DNA of 45,016 bases from an uncultured bacterium. GTDB taxonomy: Bacteria > Patescibacteriota > Gracilibacteria > Absconditabacterales > Absconditicoccaceae. The stretch lies in NCBI GenBank assembly GCA_903904875.1, contig CAIVEC010000026.1, positions 1-45,016 of the forward strand, read 5' to 3'. Positions 10,137 to 21,835 of this stretch are shown piece after piece. The position numbers and the translations under genes are program-made. Position 1 is the first letter of the stretch; every line of letters starts with the position of its first letter. Below the pieces are notes generated by a model, which had not been told where the DNA came from, did not search any database, and saw only the letters and a program-made list of their open reading frames with translations.

Positions 10137-10203
10137 GCACCCGGGTGGAAAATGTAGCTATTTGGCTTAATGGGCTATTTTATTGACTATCGCACCCGGG
10201 TGC
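10137..10203. repeat. Pair of GCACCCGGGTG(C) palindromes
   Basis: GCACCCGGGTG at 10137-10147 and GCACCCGGGTGC at 10192-10203, the second overlapping the 3' end of the reverse-strand CDS. Confidence 0.7.
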
Positions 10204-11189
10204 TACTTGAGGTCGATAGTGAACAAGAAAGCTCTGTGGTCAGATCCTGGCAGAGTAATAGTTTTAAGGCTTTGTACAGCAAGCGACGGAGTAGTCCATA
10301 CATGATCGATATGTGCTTGAAAAAGCGGAAATTCCTTGAATCTTCGGGTAAAGAGAAATGGGATACGTTTAGTTTGATTTTCCAATTCACCGGAAAAAGC
10401 TGTAGTCAAGATATCATAATACGGTGATCGAGGTGTCACATTAAAATCTCCGACTACCACAATATTATCAAGCTTTCTATCAGATTCATGGTTCTGGAAA
10501 TCCTGGACAAAACTTCTGAGTTGATTATTCCTCATCACAAAATGATCATAGCTATCAGGCGAACTGGTATGTACAAGATAAAAATAGAGTTGTTGACCGG
10601 AATATACCAAAGAAAAATAACCGTATCTCCGCATTCATTGAGGGAAATCCTCAGCTTTGTTAGTGAGCGGATATTTGCTGAATACCATGCTTCCTACAAA
10701 CGTTTTGGATCGAGTGGTATTGTTGGTGTAAGGATATTTAGCTTTCAGCAAGTCCTTGAGATGTTCATAATGGTGGTCGGCAAATTCTACGAACATGAGC
10801 ATATCGGGATCATTGTCAGAGATAGTCTTTTTTATTCCTTCATAGTTGATATTGTCCTTATGGATGTTTGCAAATAAGATTTTAAGACTTCATGTCTGTA
10901 CTTCTTGAGTAAACGGTTCGGTGACATAGAAATGATTGAATTGCTTGCTATACCAAAAAAACAGGAAACAGAACGCCAGAAACGATACGCCTCGGAAATA
11001 ACGATGAGCAGGATGCTGATATCCCGCTTTCATCTTCTTTTTGAGATATACAAAGCTTATGATAGCAAACACACAGCTGATTGCAGCGATATACGGCAAA
11101 AAACTTATAAGCAATTCGCTTGCATAGTATCCAGGAAAAAAGAGCGGAAAGAGAAATATTAAAACCGTAACAAATATCGTAGTAATCAT
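10203..11189 (-). CDS. Membrane-anchored endonuclease/exonuclease/phosphatase family protein (code 25)
   Basis: N-terminal TM segments, then LKILFANIHKDNINYEGIKKTISDNDPDMLMFVEF...NIVVVGDFNVTPRSPYYDIL...AHIDHVWTTPSL...LPGSDHRAFLFTIDLK-TAG; EEP motifs GDFN and GSDHR. Confidence 0.85.
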
Positions 11190-11246
11190 AATATACACCA
11201 AAAAATAAACACATAATAGGATACAAAAAAGAGGCGATTATGCAAA

Positions 11247-11275
11247 CAAAAAAAGCTGTGTGAAAAACACACAGC
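11247..11275 (-). terminator. Intrinsic terminator for the reverse-strand gene
   Basis: GCTGTGTG-AAAAA-CACACAGC with an adjacent A run on + (T run on -). Confidence 0.85.
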
Positions 11276-11293
11276 AATACATAATTAATTCAG

Positions 11294-11656
11294 TTAGTTA
11301 TCTGGAAATAATAAACTTTTTCTCTTATTTCCATTTTTGTAATGAAAGGTGATGACATGCATCGTACGATCTTCTTCATTTATATGCAGAAGAGATTCAA
11401 TGACCTTGCCCCTTTTTTTTGTTTCTCCAATGAAAAATTTGGTACCTGGTTTAAGGTTGAGAGTGTCTTTACGGACACCATGCAAACATCCCGCAGGATT
11501 TCCGTATTCTTCACTAATTCTTTTCTGAGAAATTTTGCGAACGTTTACATACTTCTGAGAAACTAATTCAGGAATTTCAGGTTTAGATTCTTTGGCTTCT
11601 TTCATCATTAGAAATAATTTTTTAGAGTTAGTTTTTTTGTTTTTGAGGTAAAACAT
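11294..11656 (-). CDS. Hypothetical protein, 120 aa
   Basis: MFYLKNKKTNSKKLFLMMKEAKESKPEIPELVSQKYVNVRKISQKRISEEYGNP...; terminator immediately downstream. Confidence 0.55.
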   Translation of the reverse strand: MFYLKNKKTNSKKLFLMMKEAKESKPEIPELVSQKYVNVRKISQKRISEEYGNPAGCLHGVRKDTLNLKPGTKFFIGETKKRGKVIESLLHINEEDRTMHVITFHYKNGNKRKSLLFPDN

Positions 11657-11759
11657 ATACTCTTTTATGTAAAAAATGCAACACTTTTTTTAATTTTCAT
11701 TGACTAAAAATACCAAATCGCTACGCTAAAGTCCATTTAGTCGGAAAACGGACGGAAAT

Positions 11760-13202
11760 ATGAAATTCCACATCCTCATCTTCGGATGCCAGATGAACTA
11801 CGCAGATAGTGCAAGGATCAGAGCAGTGCTCACCAACTGCTGATTTTCGTATACGGAACACATCAAGGATGCAGACATCGTGATCTTCGATACCTGTTCC
11901 GTCAGACAGAAATCCGAAGACAAGATCACCGGAAAATTAAAGACAATCAGACCGGATCAAAAGGTACGGATCACCTGATGCATGATACAACACGTATTAA
12001 GACAATGAAAAATGAATAATGAAAAATGAATAATGAAAGTAGGAAATTTCTTATGAACTATAGTAAACAAAAACCCGAAAATATTGTGATTGACAACAGA
12101 AGAAATCAATAATCTTTCACCTTGATCCTCATCCCTTGTTCCTATAAATAACTTTTTCAACCCTGTCTTTCATAATCTCACCAAGAAACGGAAAAACATA
12201 GAGCTGATGCGAAGAATTGATGATACAGGATTTCTGCCATTGATATTGAAGAAGATATGCTATAAAATTTCATACGACCAGGAATTGGTCAATGAATACG
12301 AAAAAATCATTCCTACCTGAATTGCTACTTCTATGAATTTACATCAAACAACCGCATATATACCAATTTCCACCTGATGTAATCAATTTTGCTCATACTG
12401 CATCGTTCCGTATGCCAGAGGGCTGGAAAAATATTTTTCCGTAGAACAGATTGTAAACGAAGCGAAAATATATCTGAAGAATGGAGCGAAAGAAATCGTT
12501 CTCTTATGACAGATCGTGAATAAGCATCCTGAATTCGTTACTATCGTCAAAGAGGTTTTGAAGCTGAAATGACTGAAACGATTGAGATATACGTCGCCGT
12601 ATCCTACCTATTATTCTAAAGAATTGTTAGCCTTGCATCAAAAGGAAGAGAAGCTATGTCCGCATATCCATATGCCGTTGCAGTCAGGATCTGATTCTGT
12701 TTTGAAAAAAATGTTCAGAGGATATACCGTCAAGCAAGCGAAAGCATTCATCGACAATATCAGAAAACTCAAAAGAAACATTAGTATCACGACAGATATC
12801 ATAGTAGGATTCCCCGAAGAGACGGAAGAGGATTTCCAACAGACATTAGACCTCGTGAAATACGGAAACTTCGATATGATCTACATCTGAATCTATTCTC
12901 CGAGACCAGGAACTTTGGCAGAAAAAAATTATCCTGATACTATCTCACGTTCGGTGAAACGGGACAGACGAAGGAGACTCAATGATCTTTTGAAAGACAT
13001 TTCATGCAAAAACAATGAAAAAGAGATTGGAAATACGAAAGAGGTACTAATTAACAAAATTAGTAAATGAATTATTGAAGGATATACAGATAATATGAAA
13101 CAGGTTCTCATTGAATGAAAAAACTCCGCCAAAGTAGGGGAGTTCGTTCGTGTAAAAATAATGAAAGCAGTACCGTTCAAACTGTATGGGAAAATTATCT
13201 AG
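11760..13202 (+). CDS. miaB: tRNA-2-methylthio-N6-dimethylallyladenosine synthase-like radical SAM methylthiotransferase (code 25)
   Basis: 480 aa: MKFHILIFGCQMNYADSARIRAVLTNCGFSYTEHIKDADIVIFDTCSVRQKSEDKITG...PISTGCNQFCSYCIVPYARGLE (CxxxCxxC)...HIHMPLQSGSDSVLKKMFRGYT...ITTDIIVGFPEETEEDF. Confidence 0.92.
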
Positions 13203-14277
13203 TTACTCATTTATTAAAATCAATGCCTCTATTGGTAAATACGGCTTCTATTATTTCTGCATAATTTGGTGCAGCATCAAAAACCGTAACAAAATCAGGA
13301 TAATAATTTCTGTATACAGCATTGGTTATAAAGATAGTGCCTATCAATTTTTCATCGTGGAGCTTGATTAGCTTTTCATTTGCAGAACCATTAAAAAGCC
13401 CTGCAGTTATTACCGCATTCACGCTATTCGGTGTTCCTATTTTCCACATTTCTCTAACTAATTTATCAAAACTCCCTCCTGTATCTAGGATATCATCATG
13501 AATTAATATATCTCTTCCTGTTGGGTCTCAAACAATGATAATTTTTTCAACTGTATTATTTTCTTTTTTAGATCTTTTTTTGATGACATTGAGATAATCT
13601 AGTCATAAATCCTCAGCAATTGCGTCAGTCTTTTTATCTCATCATTGATCCATACCAGAGAGAAGAATATCAGACTTACCTAAAATTTGTACAGCTCTTT
13701 GAACAGCTCGTCAAGTATGGAGGTTTACACATTTGGTAATTTTATTTCCTTTAAAAATAGCCGAATTATGGACATCCATAGTCACATAGTAATCAGGGGA
13801 GAGTTGTTCTTTTATAACATCAAGAAAAAAATGTGCAGAGGTAGATGTTCTTTTAGTTGTTTCTTTGAGTCAACCATCAGGAAATTTATCTTCTCTACCA
13901 TAAGGCATTCACGTATATATAAAATTTAATGTTTTACATCAATGAACTATAGCCGCATTCCCCAAGAAAAGAGATTGAACAAATCTATCATTATATTTTA
14001 CATGCATAGGATTTCTTTTTTTATCGAGTATAATCTTATTACCATTAACATCAGCTACAATCCAAACATGTTGTCCACGGACAGAATGTTTCAATTCTCA
14101 GATAGTGCTTTCTTCATCAGTAAATTCATCGTAGGTATTGATTTCATACGAAAGCACCTTTGCTATATCATACTCCAAAGATTTAAGATTTTTTTTAAGG
14201 ATATCTACCATACCCATAACTAATCATTCTGTGTCTTGAGTTCAGACAATATGAATTTTTTCTTTAGTTTCAATCAT
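13195..14277 (-). CDS. prs: Ribose-phosphate pyrophosphokinase (code 25)
   Basis: Code-25 reading, 360 aa: MIETKEKIHIVGTQDTEWLVMGM...IYTGMPYGREDKFPDGGLKETTKRTSTSAHFFLDVIKEQ...ILLSGMDQGGDKKTDAIAED...DPTGRDILIHDDILDTGGSFDKLV (PRPP loop); ends ...GIDFNKGVTR-TAA. Confidence 0.85.
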
Positions 14278-14471
14278 ATGGAAATATAAAATTATATAAA
14301 ATCATAGAGATTTGTATATAAATATTATAATATATATGTCAAGAGATAATTAAAAAAAACAGTATAAGAGGGAGCTTTTTATTTCTCTTGAATATCCAGG
14401 ACAAATACATATCAATTTAGTCACATTCTATGAATATTTTTTTTTGTTATTCTTAATTCTTAACTTTTATT

Positions 14472-15173
14472 ATGAACTATCCGAAACACGTAGCCATTGT
14501 ACCCGACGGAAATAGGACACGAGCGAAAGCAAATGATAAAACAGTCGCTGAAGCATATATGATATCATACGAAAAAGCAGTTGAATTGATTATACATACC
14601 TTTACTCATACCGACATTAAAGTATTTACCCTTCGAGGGTTGAGTACGGAAAACGCACAAAAAAGGCCGAAAGAGGAGTTTGATTTCCTGATGACTATGT
14701 ATAAGATTGTAGAAGAAGATCTCGATGAATTCCTGAAAGAACATAAGGTCAACTTCAAGGTTATAGGTGATCTGAATTGAATTACTGATGATTTTAGGAA
14801 CTATTTAGTGGCTAAACAGAAAAGGAATACCTATGATACGGACAGACATTTCGTCTTCGCTATCAACTACGGAGGAAGAGATGAAATCGTCAGAGGGATA
14901 AGAAAATTAGCACAAGAAAAGAAGGATCTGACTATTGTTACCGAAGAAGATATCACCAAATCATTGGATCTTGGAAACGTTCCTCCTATCGAGCTTGTTA
15001 TCAGGACGAAATGAGATCAAGCACAGAGAACATCAGGATTTATGTCATGGTGGATAGGATACGCAGAATTGTATTTTACCGCAAAAAAATGTCCGGAATT
15101 TGATATTCCTGAATATGAGGAAGCATTGAAATGGTTTGATCATATTGCCGATCTACGCAACTACGGAAAATAA
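14472..15173 (+). CDS. uppS: Undecaprenyl diphosphate synthase / isoprenyl transferase (code 25)
   Basis: MNYPKHVAIVPDGNRTRAKANDKT...VFTLRGLSTENAQKRPKEE...FAINYGGRDEIVRGIRKLA...PPIELVIRTKGDQAQRTSGFMSWWIGYAELYFTAKKCPEF. Confidence 0.92.
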
Positions 15174-15323
15174 CTAACAAAATAGCTTCAGGTCGTTTCA
15201 GATAGATTCAGATAGCTCCAGGTTGTTGTAATATAGCTGCAATCTGCGACAATCTGTAGCGTTCGCCTTAGCGAACATGAGGCGATATGCGACAATTCCT
15301 TTTAGTCATTTAGTTAAAAAGAG

Positions 15324-16457
15324 ATGAAAATCACTATTGAAACAGCTAAACTTTTGGAGATCATCGATCTCGGATTAAGATTCGTTTCCAAAAACGCAAC
15401 TTTGCCAATCCTGCAGAATTTCTATTTCAAAGCTTCTATCGATTCGTTACTGCTCAGAGCTACGGATATGGAAAAATATATCGAGATAGAGATGCCATGC
15501 AAAGTGACTATGGAAGGCGCTATCACGGTAAACGCAAGAATGTTTTCCGATATCATAAAAACCATAGAAGAGAAAGATTTGGAAATCAGCGTGGATCAGA
15601 AATCACAGGTAATGACATTGAAATCAGCAAAAGATAATTTCGACATCAACGGTATCGCAGCGAGCGAATATGTCGCATTGCCGGAAGTGCCTAATGAAAA
15701 CACGCTTACGGTAGAGACGCAATTATTCGCTGAAGGAGTTTCTAAAGTGGAATACGCAGTTACGGAGAAAAATTTCAGCCCGGTATTGACAGGAGTATTA
15801 TTGAAAGCAAAAAACGATAATTTGATTTTCGTAGGTACGGACTCATTCAGACTATCAGAATTCAAAGCAAAATCTAATCTGAAGGATGCAGACTTTGCAT
15901 TAATCGTACCAAAAGTGACTATGACCGATATCCAAAAAATATCTGAATACGCGATGAGCAATGAATGTGAGAATCTTACGGTCCAATATTCAGAGAATCT
16001 TATCGCATTCCAAGTACAGGTGAAAGATATGAAGATATTAGCTACGTCATTACTTATCCAAGGAAATTTCCCTGAATATGAAAGAGAAGAAATCATGCCA
16101 ACAAACTTCAACACGAAAATATTGGTGGACAAAAATCTCTGTGAAAAGGCCATCAGGAAAATAGGAATCCTTACGAGAGATATCAATAATTATATCCAGA
16201 TAGAAACTACGAAAGATAGCATTGTCATCTCATCAGGAAAGACAGATAAAGGAGCTGGTACGACAACTATCCCTGCTATCATCGAAGGGACATCACTCAG
16301 CTTTGGGATCAACGGAAAATATATCACGGACTTCATCAAAATCATCAAAGGTGAAGAATTGGTATTCAATGTCATCGATAATCAGAAACCGCTTATCTTG
16401 ATGGATAAGGACGAAACAGCATACAGATATGTTGTCAGACCACTCATAAACTCATAG
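15324..16457 (+). CDS. dnaN: DNA polymerase III subunit beta (sliding clamp)
   Basis: 377 aa uninterrupted: MKITIETAKLLEIIDLGLRFVSKNATLPILQNFYFKAS...FVGTDSFRLSEFKAK...YVVRPLINS. Confidence 0.93.
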   Translation: MKITIETAKLLEIIDLGLRFVSKNATLPILQNFYFKASIDSLLLRATDMEKYIEIEMPCKVTMEGAITVNARMFSDIIKTIEEKDLEISVDQKSQVMTLKSAKDNFDINGIAASEYVALPEVPNENTLTVETQLFAEGVSKVEYAVTEKNFSPVLTGVLLKAKNDNLIFVGTDSFRLSEFKAKSNLKDADFALIVPKVTMTDIQKISEYAMSNECENLTVQYSENLIAFQVQVKDMKILATSLLIQGNFPEYEREEIMPTNFNTKILVDKNLCEKAIRKIGILTRDINNYIQIETTKDSIVISSGKTDKGAGTTTIPAIIEGTSLSFGINGKYITDFIKIIKGEELVFNVIDNQKPLILMDKDETAYRYVVRPLINS

Positions 16458-16600
16458 ACAATTAATGAATAATGAATAGTGAAGAATGAATAATGTATGA
16501 TTTGTCTAATAATGGACTATTGTATTATACAGTAGTTAATAAGTATACAATTTCATCATTTTTCATTATTAATTTTTAATTTTTCATTATTTTTTTATCT
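16458..16600. repeat. Intergenic short-word repeat/palindromic module
   Basis: AATGAATAATGAATAGTGAAGAATGAATAATG ... TTTTTCATTATTAATTTTTAATTTTTCATTATT. Confidence 0.6.
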
Positions 16601-17215
16601 ATGGATAAAAAAAGTTGATTTAGTTTTCTCGAAATACTCATCGTGATGATGATTGTTGGTATTTTGTTTGTAGCATTCAGATCTTCTTTCCAAGTGAAAA
16701 ATAAGGACGTATTATATGGTCAAGCCTGCATAGAGACACTGTACGGACAAGTGAATAATTTTCTGCATGCAGGACTAAGCAGCAAATCAATAAATTCATG
16801 AGGTACTCAAATTTTTCCTGACCAATATATCATCAGTTTCAATCCTTGAAGTTGAACAATAGTGTTAAGCTATGAAACACAGGGGAGCGGGTATATATAT
16901 AGTAGTATAGAAATTACCTGAAACACCAATATCAGTTATTGCAGCAGCAATAGTTATATGATACTTCTAAGTTGAGAAACATACGAACTTCATATAAACA
17001 AATGACTCCAGGAGAATGCAGCTCTGCAATTCTTCTACATCACAGGAACAAGTTCAGTGAGTACATGATGAAATATATTTTTGCAGTGCGATCTCCAGTG
17101 AACATGATGCAAGACTATGGGTCGCTTTGAAAGCGATACTAGAACAGTCAGTATCAAAAAACAAATGTGTTTAAGTTTTACCGGGGCTGGTGATTGCCTT
17201 GAATGGGATAATTAA
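16601..17215 (+). CDS. Type IV pilin / type II secretion pseudopilin-like protein (code 25)
   Basis: MDKKSGFSFLEILIVMMIVGILFVAFRSSF...; prepilin cleavage-site Gly encoded by TGA 16616-16618; 204 codons then TAA. Confidence 0.85.
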
Positions 17216-17235
17216 TTTATTTTTAAAATTATTTT

Positions 17236-17625
17236 ATGAAAATTTATATTACAGCACCATTTAAAGGTGAAGATAATAAAAATGAAATTGAAAAAATGTG
17301 TTCAATAATAAGAGAGTCTTGATTTGAAGATTATTGTTTTGTTCGCGACGAAAAAGCTTTTGACGATTATCATAAAATGATGCAAAGAGCAAAAGAAGAA
17401 GTAATAAAATGCGATGTTTTGTTGATCGATTATGATGGTCCAACACATGGCCGTATGATAGAACTTGGAATAGCTTATACTATGGACAAAAAGATAATAT
17501 TAATAACAAAAGAAGGAACATCTATCAAGCAAACTGTAAGAGGAGTAGTAGATAGTATTATTGAATATAAAGAGCTTGAAGATATTATTGAACCAATGAA
17601 GATATTATTATCAAAATGGAAATAA
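17236..17625 (+). CDS. Nucleoside 2-deoxyribosyltransferase-like protein
   Basis: MKIYITAPFKGEDNKNEIEKMCSIIRESGFEDYCFVRDE...CDVLLIDYDGPTHGRMIELGIAYTMDKKIILITKEG. Confidence 0.75.
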
Positions 17626-17692
17626 CTAAAAAATAATGGAAATTTATACTACATTCTCTATACTATCGTCACTTTACACTACTATATAGTAT

Positions 17693-18589
17693 ATGGCCGA
17701 TACTTACGATTTTCCCATAGCGAATACCCTGGATGACAATCAGCATCTAATATTTTATAAAATCATGAATTATGACGTCCCTCGCCATTACAGCTATTTC
17801 CTTTTCGAGAAAAAGTGATGGAAGAAGCAAGAAGACATCCTAAGAGGCCAAGAATTTCCTCCGGATGAGGAAAAGTACAGCTGGGACAAAAAAAACGAGT
17901 ATATGGACGATTTTTTGAAATATATCAACAGATTCAAACGATTATACAGATCCATACCCTTTATCCAGTCCATCTATCTCTGCAATTCCATCACGTTCAA
18001 CGCGTTGCATAAAGATTCTGACATAGATATCTTCATCGTAACGAAGAAATGAGCGCTTTGGCGTGCAAGATTACGGAGTGCATTGCTATTTTTCCTTTTT
18101 GGACTCAAAAGAGGAGTGCTGCGAGGCAAGAAGAAGAAATTCTGTCTGAGCTTCTATGTCACCAATACGCACCAAAACTTGTATAATATCATGTTACCGC
18201 AAAATGACATCTATTTCATCTATCGGCTGGCGCATCTGGTACCTTTATACCAGGAAACCCCGGAAAACATCTATAAACACAATAAATGGCTAGAAAGTGC
18301 GTTACCGAACTTCCCAGGCAGGCATTGTATCGATATTTGACTCAAACCAACGTGAGGTAAGAACACATTCAAAAAAATAACTGAATTTATCTGTTGAGGC
18401 ATCGTCGGAAAAGGTGTAGAATACCTCATACAATTAGTCCGATTACCTATAGTTATCTACAAAACAAGACGCTTAAAAGACAAAGGTCGGGGTATTGTAG
18501 TAAATAAGAATATGCTGAAGTTTCATATGGATATAAGGAAAAAGATACATCTGCTCTATATGATGTACAAAAAGAAAATGGAGAAATAG
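17693..18589 (+). CDS. Nucleotidyltransferase-domain protein (code 25)
   Basis: 298 aa: ...SIPFIQSIYLCNSITFNALHKDSDIDIFIVTKKGALWRARLRSALLFFLFGLKRG...; NTase-like N-S...DSDIDIF pattern. Confidence 0.7.
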
Positions 18590-18773
18590 TAGATACAAAG
18601 CGATATTTTCATTGATAACCATATACTAGCAAGACGGTTTTCTGAAAAATTTCTATTGATAACCATTATATATCACAATCGATTCAAATCGGTTTGTTTT
18701 TTGTAATTGTATAAATACATCCTTGTTAAACAATTTGTAAAAGTTTTTTTATTTGCCTAACACAAAAACGAGT

Positions 18774-19952
18774 ATGAAAGACATCAAGGCAGTTTTCGAT
18801 ATCGGAAATGATGTCATTAAATGAGTGGTTTTTGCTAATGATGACGGTAAAGAGATCATCTTGGCCAAACAAATGGAGCCTACTCAGGGAATGCGCAAGG
18901 GTAAAATCCTCGATTCGGAAAGTTTTGTAAACACCATAAACAAAATTACAGAATCATTCATCAAAAAGCTCGGAGGAGACTTCATAGAAGAAGTATTTGT
19001 TGGAATCTCACATCCAGAGATGATCGTAAATAGGGTAATAGAGCAGAAAAGAATCATGACCGAAGAAATAGGTCCAGATGATATAGATCATCTTTCAAGG
19101 GTTATCGCAGAAATTTCAAACAAAAGTAATTTTGAAACCATCAAAATCGTACCTGTTCATTTCCTTATCGATGAGACCAAAAGAGAAAAAGATCCTATCG
19201 GAATGAAAGGGAAAAAACTCGAACTCGTTGCTGATGTTTTCATGATTCCAAAGAACATCTATAATGGCGTTATCGATGCTTTCGAAAAAGTAGGATTGAA
19301 TATTGTCGATATCGTACCGAATATCATCGCTGCAAGCGAAGTGGCGCTGGATTATGATCACAAAGATCTAGGGACTATCCTAGTCGACATAGGCAAGAAT
19401 CAGACAAGTTATGTCATCTACGAAGATGGATATCCGCTTGGATATGGAACACTTCCGATAGGAAGTGAGGATGTCACCAAAGACATCTCTATCGGTATGC
19501 AAGTCGACATCAAAGAAGCTGAAGAGATCAAAAGGACTCATGGATCAGCTATTGTTCAGAAAGAAAGGATTTCTGATGACAGTTCAATAGACAGTTTATT
19601 CCTTTCAGACGTCATCAACGCAAGATACGAAGAGATATTCATGAAGATAAATGATCATCTCAAAGAGCTCGAAAGAGACGGCAGATTGGCTTGATGAGTA
19701 TTGCTTATCGGCGGATGAGCAAGGATGCCGAATCTTGATCTCTTGTCCAAAGATGTCTTCAAATTGGCTACCTTCTATGGTAAGGATAATATTCTCAATC
19801 TCGGCGACATTTCATCAAACATACAATTTATCAACGTATTGGGAACCTATGTATGGTCCAATAAATACACCGAAGGAAGAAAAGGGTCAGGATTAAATTT
19901 CAATCTCGACTTCGTCGGAAAAATATGAACCTTCTTCAAGGATTTATTCTAA
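18774..19952 (+). CDS. ftsA: Cell division protein FtsA (code 25)
   Basis: MKDIKAVFDIGNDVIKGVVFANDDGKEI...GTILVDIGKNQTSYVIYEDGYPLGYGTLPIGSEDVTKDISIGMQVDIKEAEEIKRTHG...LAGGVLLIGGGARMPNL; directly upstream of ftsZ. Confidence 0.9.
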
Positions 19953-20073
19953 TTCAGAGTTCAAAATTCAGAATTCAGAATTTTAAAGACAATACATTGA
20001 TTCTGAACTCTACATTCTACATTCTGAATTCAATTCATCATTATACATTTTACATTCTAAATTCATTTCAAAA
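19953..20073. repeat. Intergenic short-word repeat/palindromic module
   Basis: TTCAGAGTTCAAAATTCAGAATTCAGAATT ... ATTCTGAACTCTACATTCTACATTCTGAATTC. Confidence 0.65.
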
Positions 20074-21240
20074 ATGGTAATTCACGAAATCAATCCAGAA
20101 TTTATCCCAGGAGCTAAGATCAAAGTATTGGGAATAGGTGGTTGTGGAAACAAGGCCCTCAATAGAATGATCTCTGAAGGATTAGACGGAGTAGGATTTG
20201 TCGCTATCAATACTGATGCACAGGATCTTGCGACTAATTTAGCTGAAAAGAAAATAAACATAGGGCTCAATCTCACCAAAGGACTTTGAGTGGGAGCAAA
20301 TCCTGAATTATGAAGAAAAGCTGCTGAAGAAAGCGAATCAGAAATCAAGGCTATGCTTCAGGATACGGACATGGTATTCATCACGTGTGGAATGGGAGGT
20401 GGAACCGGAACCGGTGCTGCTCCTGTCATTGCAAACATCGCAAGAGGGATGGGAATCCTTACTGTCGGTATCATCACGAAACCATTCAGTTTCGAAGGAA
20501 ACAAGAGAGGAATGAACGCTGAAGAAGGAATTAAAAAAATCAAGGAAGCAGTAGATACGCTTATTGTAATTCCAAATGACAAAATTTTCACCGTAATAGA
20601 CAAAAAAACTACCTTCAAACAGGCTTTTACTATGATCGATAAGATTCTTTACCTTGGAGTACAAGGCATCTCTGATTTGATCGTAAAACCTGGAGATATC
20701 AATATCGATTTTGCAGATGTCAAAGCAGTCATGGCTGATTCTGGAAATGCATTGCTTGGAATCGGATATGGAGCAGGAGAAAAGAGAGCAGTGGAAGCTG
20801 CAAGAAAAGCTATAGAAAATCCATTGTTAGAGGAAAATCTAGATGGAGCAAAGAGCATCATCTTCGCGGTATCAGGCGGACACGATTTGACTCCTGCAGA
20901 AGTGAGAGAAGCTGCTGCCGTAGTGGAAGAAATCATCGATCCAGATGTAAACTTCTTCTGGTGAATGACCTTGGATGATAGCATGGATGATGAAGTAAAG
21001 GTTACTATCATCGCTACAGGATTCGAAGAACAAAGCAAAGAAGAAATATTGAAGAAACCACAGAGAGATATTCTCGGAAGGCCTATGTGAGTACCTGTAA
21101 GAAGGGAATCAGAGAGTTTCATCACGAGAGGAATCAAGAAAAATATCATTCAAGAAGCAAAAATTGAAGACGAGAATCCAGCAGAAGACCTAGAGACTCC
21201 AGCTTTCATCAGAAGATCGCTCAATAAGGAGAAAAAATAG
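20074..21240 (+). CDS. ftsZ: Cell division protein FtsZ (code 25)
   Basis: KIKVLGIGGCGNKALNRMI...VFITCGMGGGTGTGAAPVIANIARGMGILTVGIITKPFSFEG...; tubulin signature GGGTGTG; 388 codons then TAG. Confidence 0.96.
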
Positions 21241-21350
21241 ACATCAAAAGGTATATTTGTCAAGTCAAATAACTACTCAAGAAACAAGAAATTTGCATAG
21301 AAAGAGATCCGGAATATAATTATTGTATATTTACCATCTAACAAAAACCT

Positions 21351-21779
21351 ATGAAGTTGAAAATCTCAACACCAGCCAAAATGATCTATCAAGGAGAAAT
21401 CGAGAAAATATCAATCCCTACAGAGACAGGAAATCTCAAAGTCATGGATGGTCATCCACCTATGGTAACCTCAGTCAAACCTGGTATCATCAAGGTATGG
21501 CCTATGGAAAATCACATCAAAGTAGGAGATGAAATGTATGTTAGTTCATCCAAAGGCATGGTGTTTATCGACGGAAAAATAGTCCGTATCGTAAGTGCTG
21601 AAGCTACACTTGCTCCTGAAGAATCAGAAAGCACATTACTCCAGAACAAGAAAAATTTTGAAGAGAAAATCAAAAGACTCAAAACTGAATGAAGTATAGA
21701 AGAGATAGAAAAAGCATTAATCAAATTAGAGAAAATCAATGCTGATATCGAACTCAAAAGAATGCTTCAGACAGCTTAA
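21351..21779 (+). CDS. atpC: F-type ATP synthase epsilon subunit (code 25)
   Basis: MKLKISTPAKMIYQGEIEKISIPTETGNLKVMDGHPPMVTSVKPGIIKVWPME...FIDGKIVRIVSAEATLAPE... Confidence 0.8.
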
Positions 21780-21835
21780 ATTGCCGAGTATGATAAGAGA
21801 TATAATGCCGGTTAGAAATGACTGGTGTAAAGGGG

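Noticed and set aside
15596-16186. 196-aa reverse ORF opposite dnaN
   Set aside because: Antisense shadow of a clear dnaN gene; no recognisable motif.
15324-16457. Absence of TGA codons in dnaN as a sign of horizontal transfer
   Set aside because: dnaN has only about 15 Gly, and FtsA/FtsZ here use TGA for only a minority of Gly, so zero TGA can occur by chance or expression bias. The same caution applies to using TGA absence alone for the T9SS-tail gene.
20358-21149. Reverse ORFs opposite ftsZ (86, 108, 166 aa)
   Set aside because: Antisense shadows of ftsZ.
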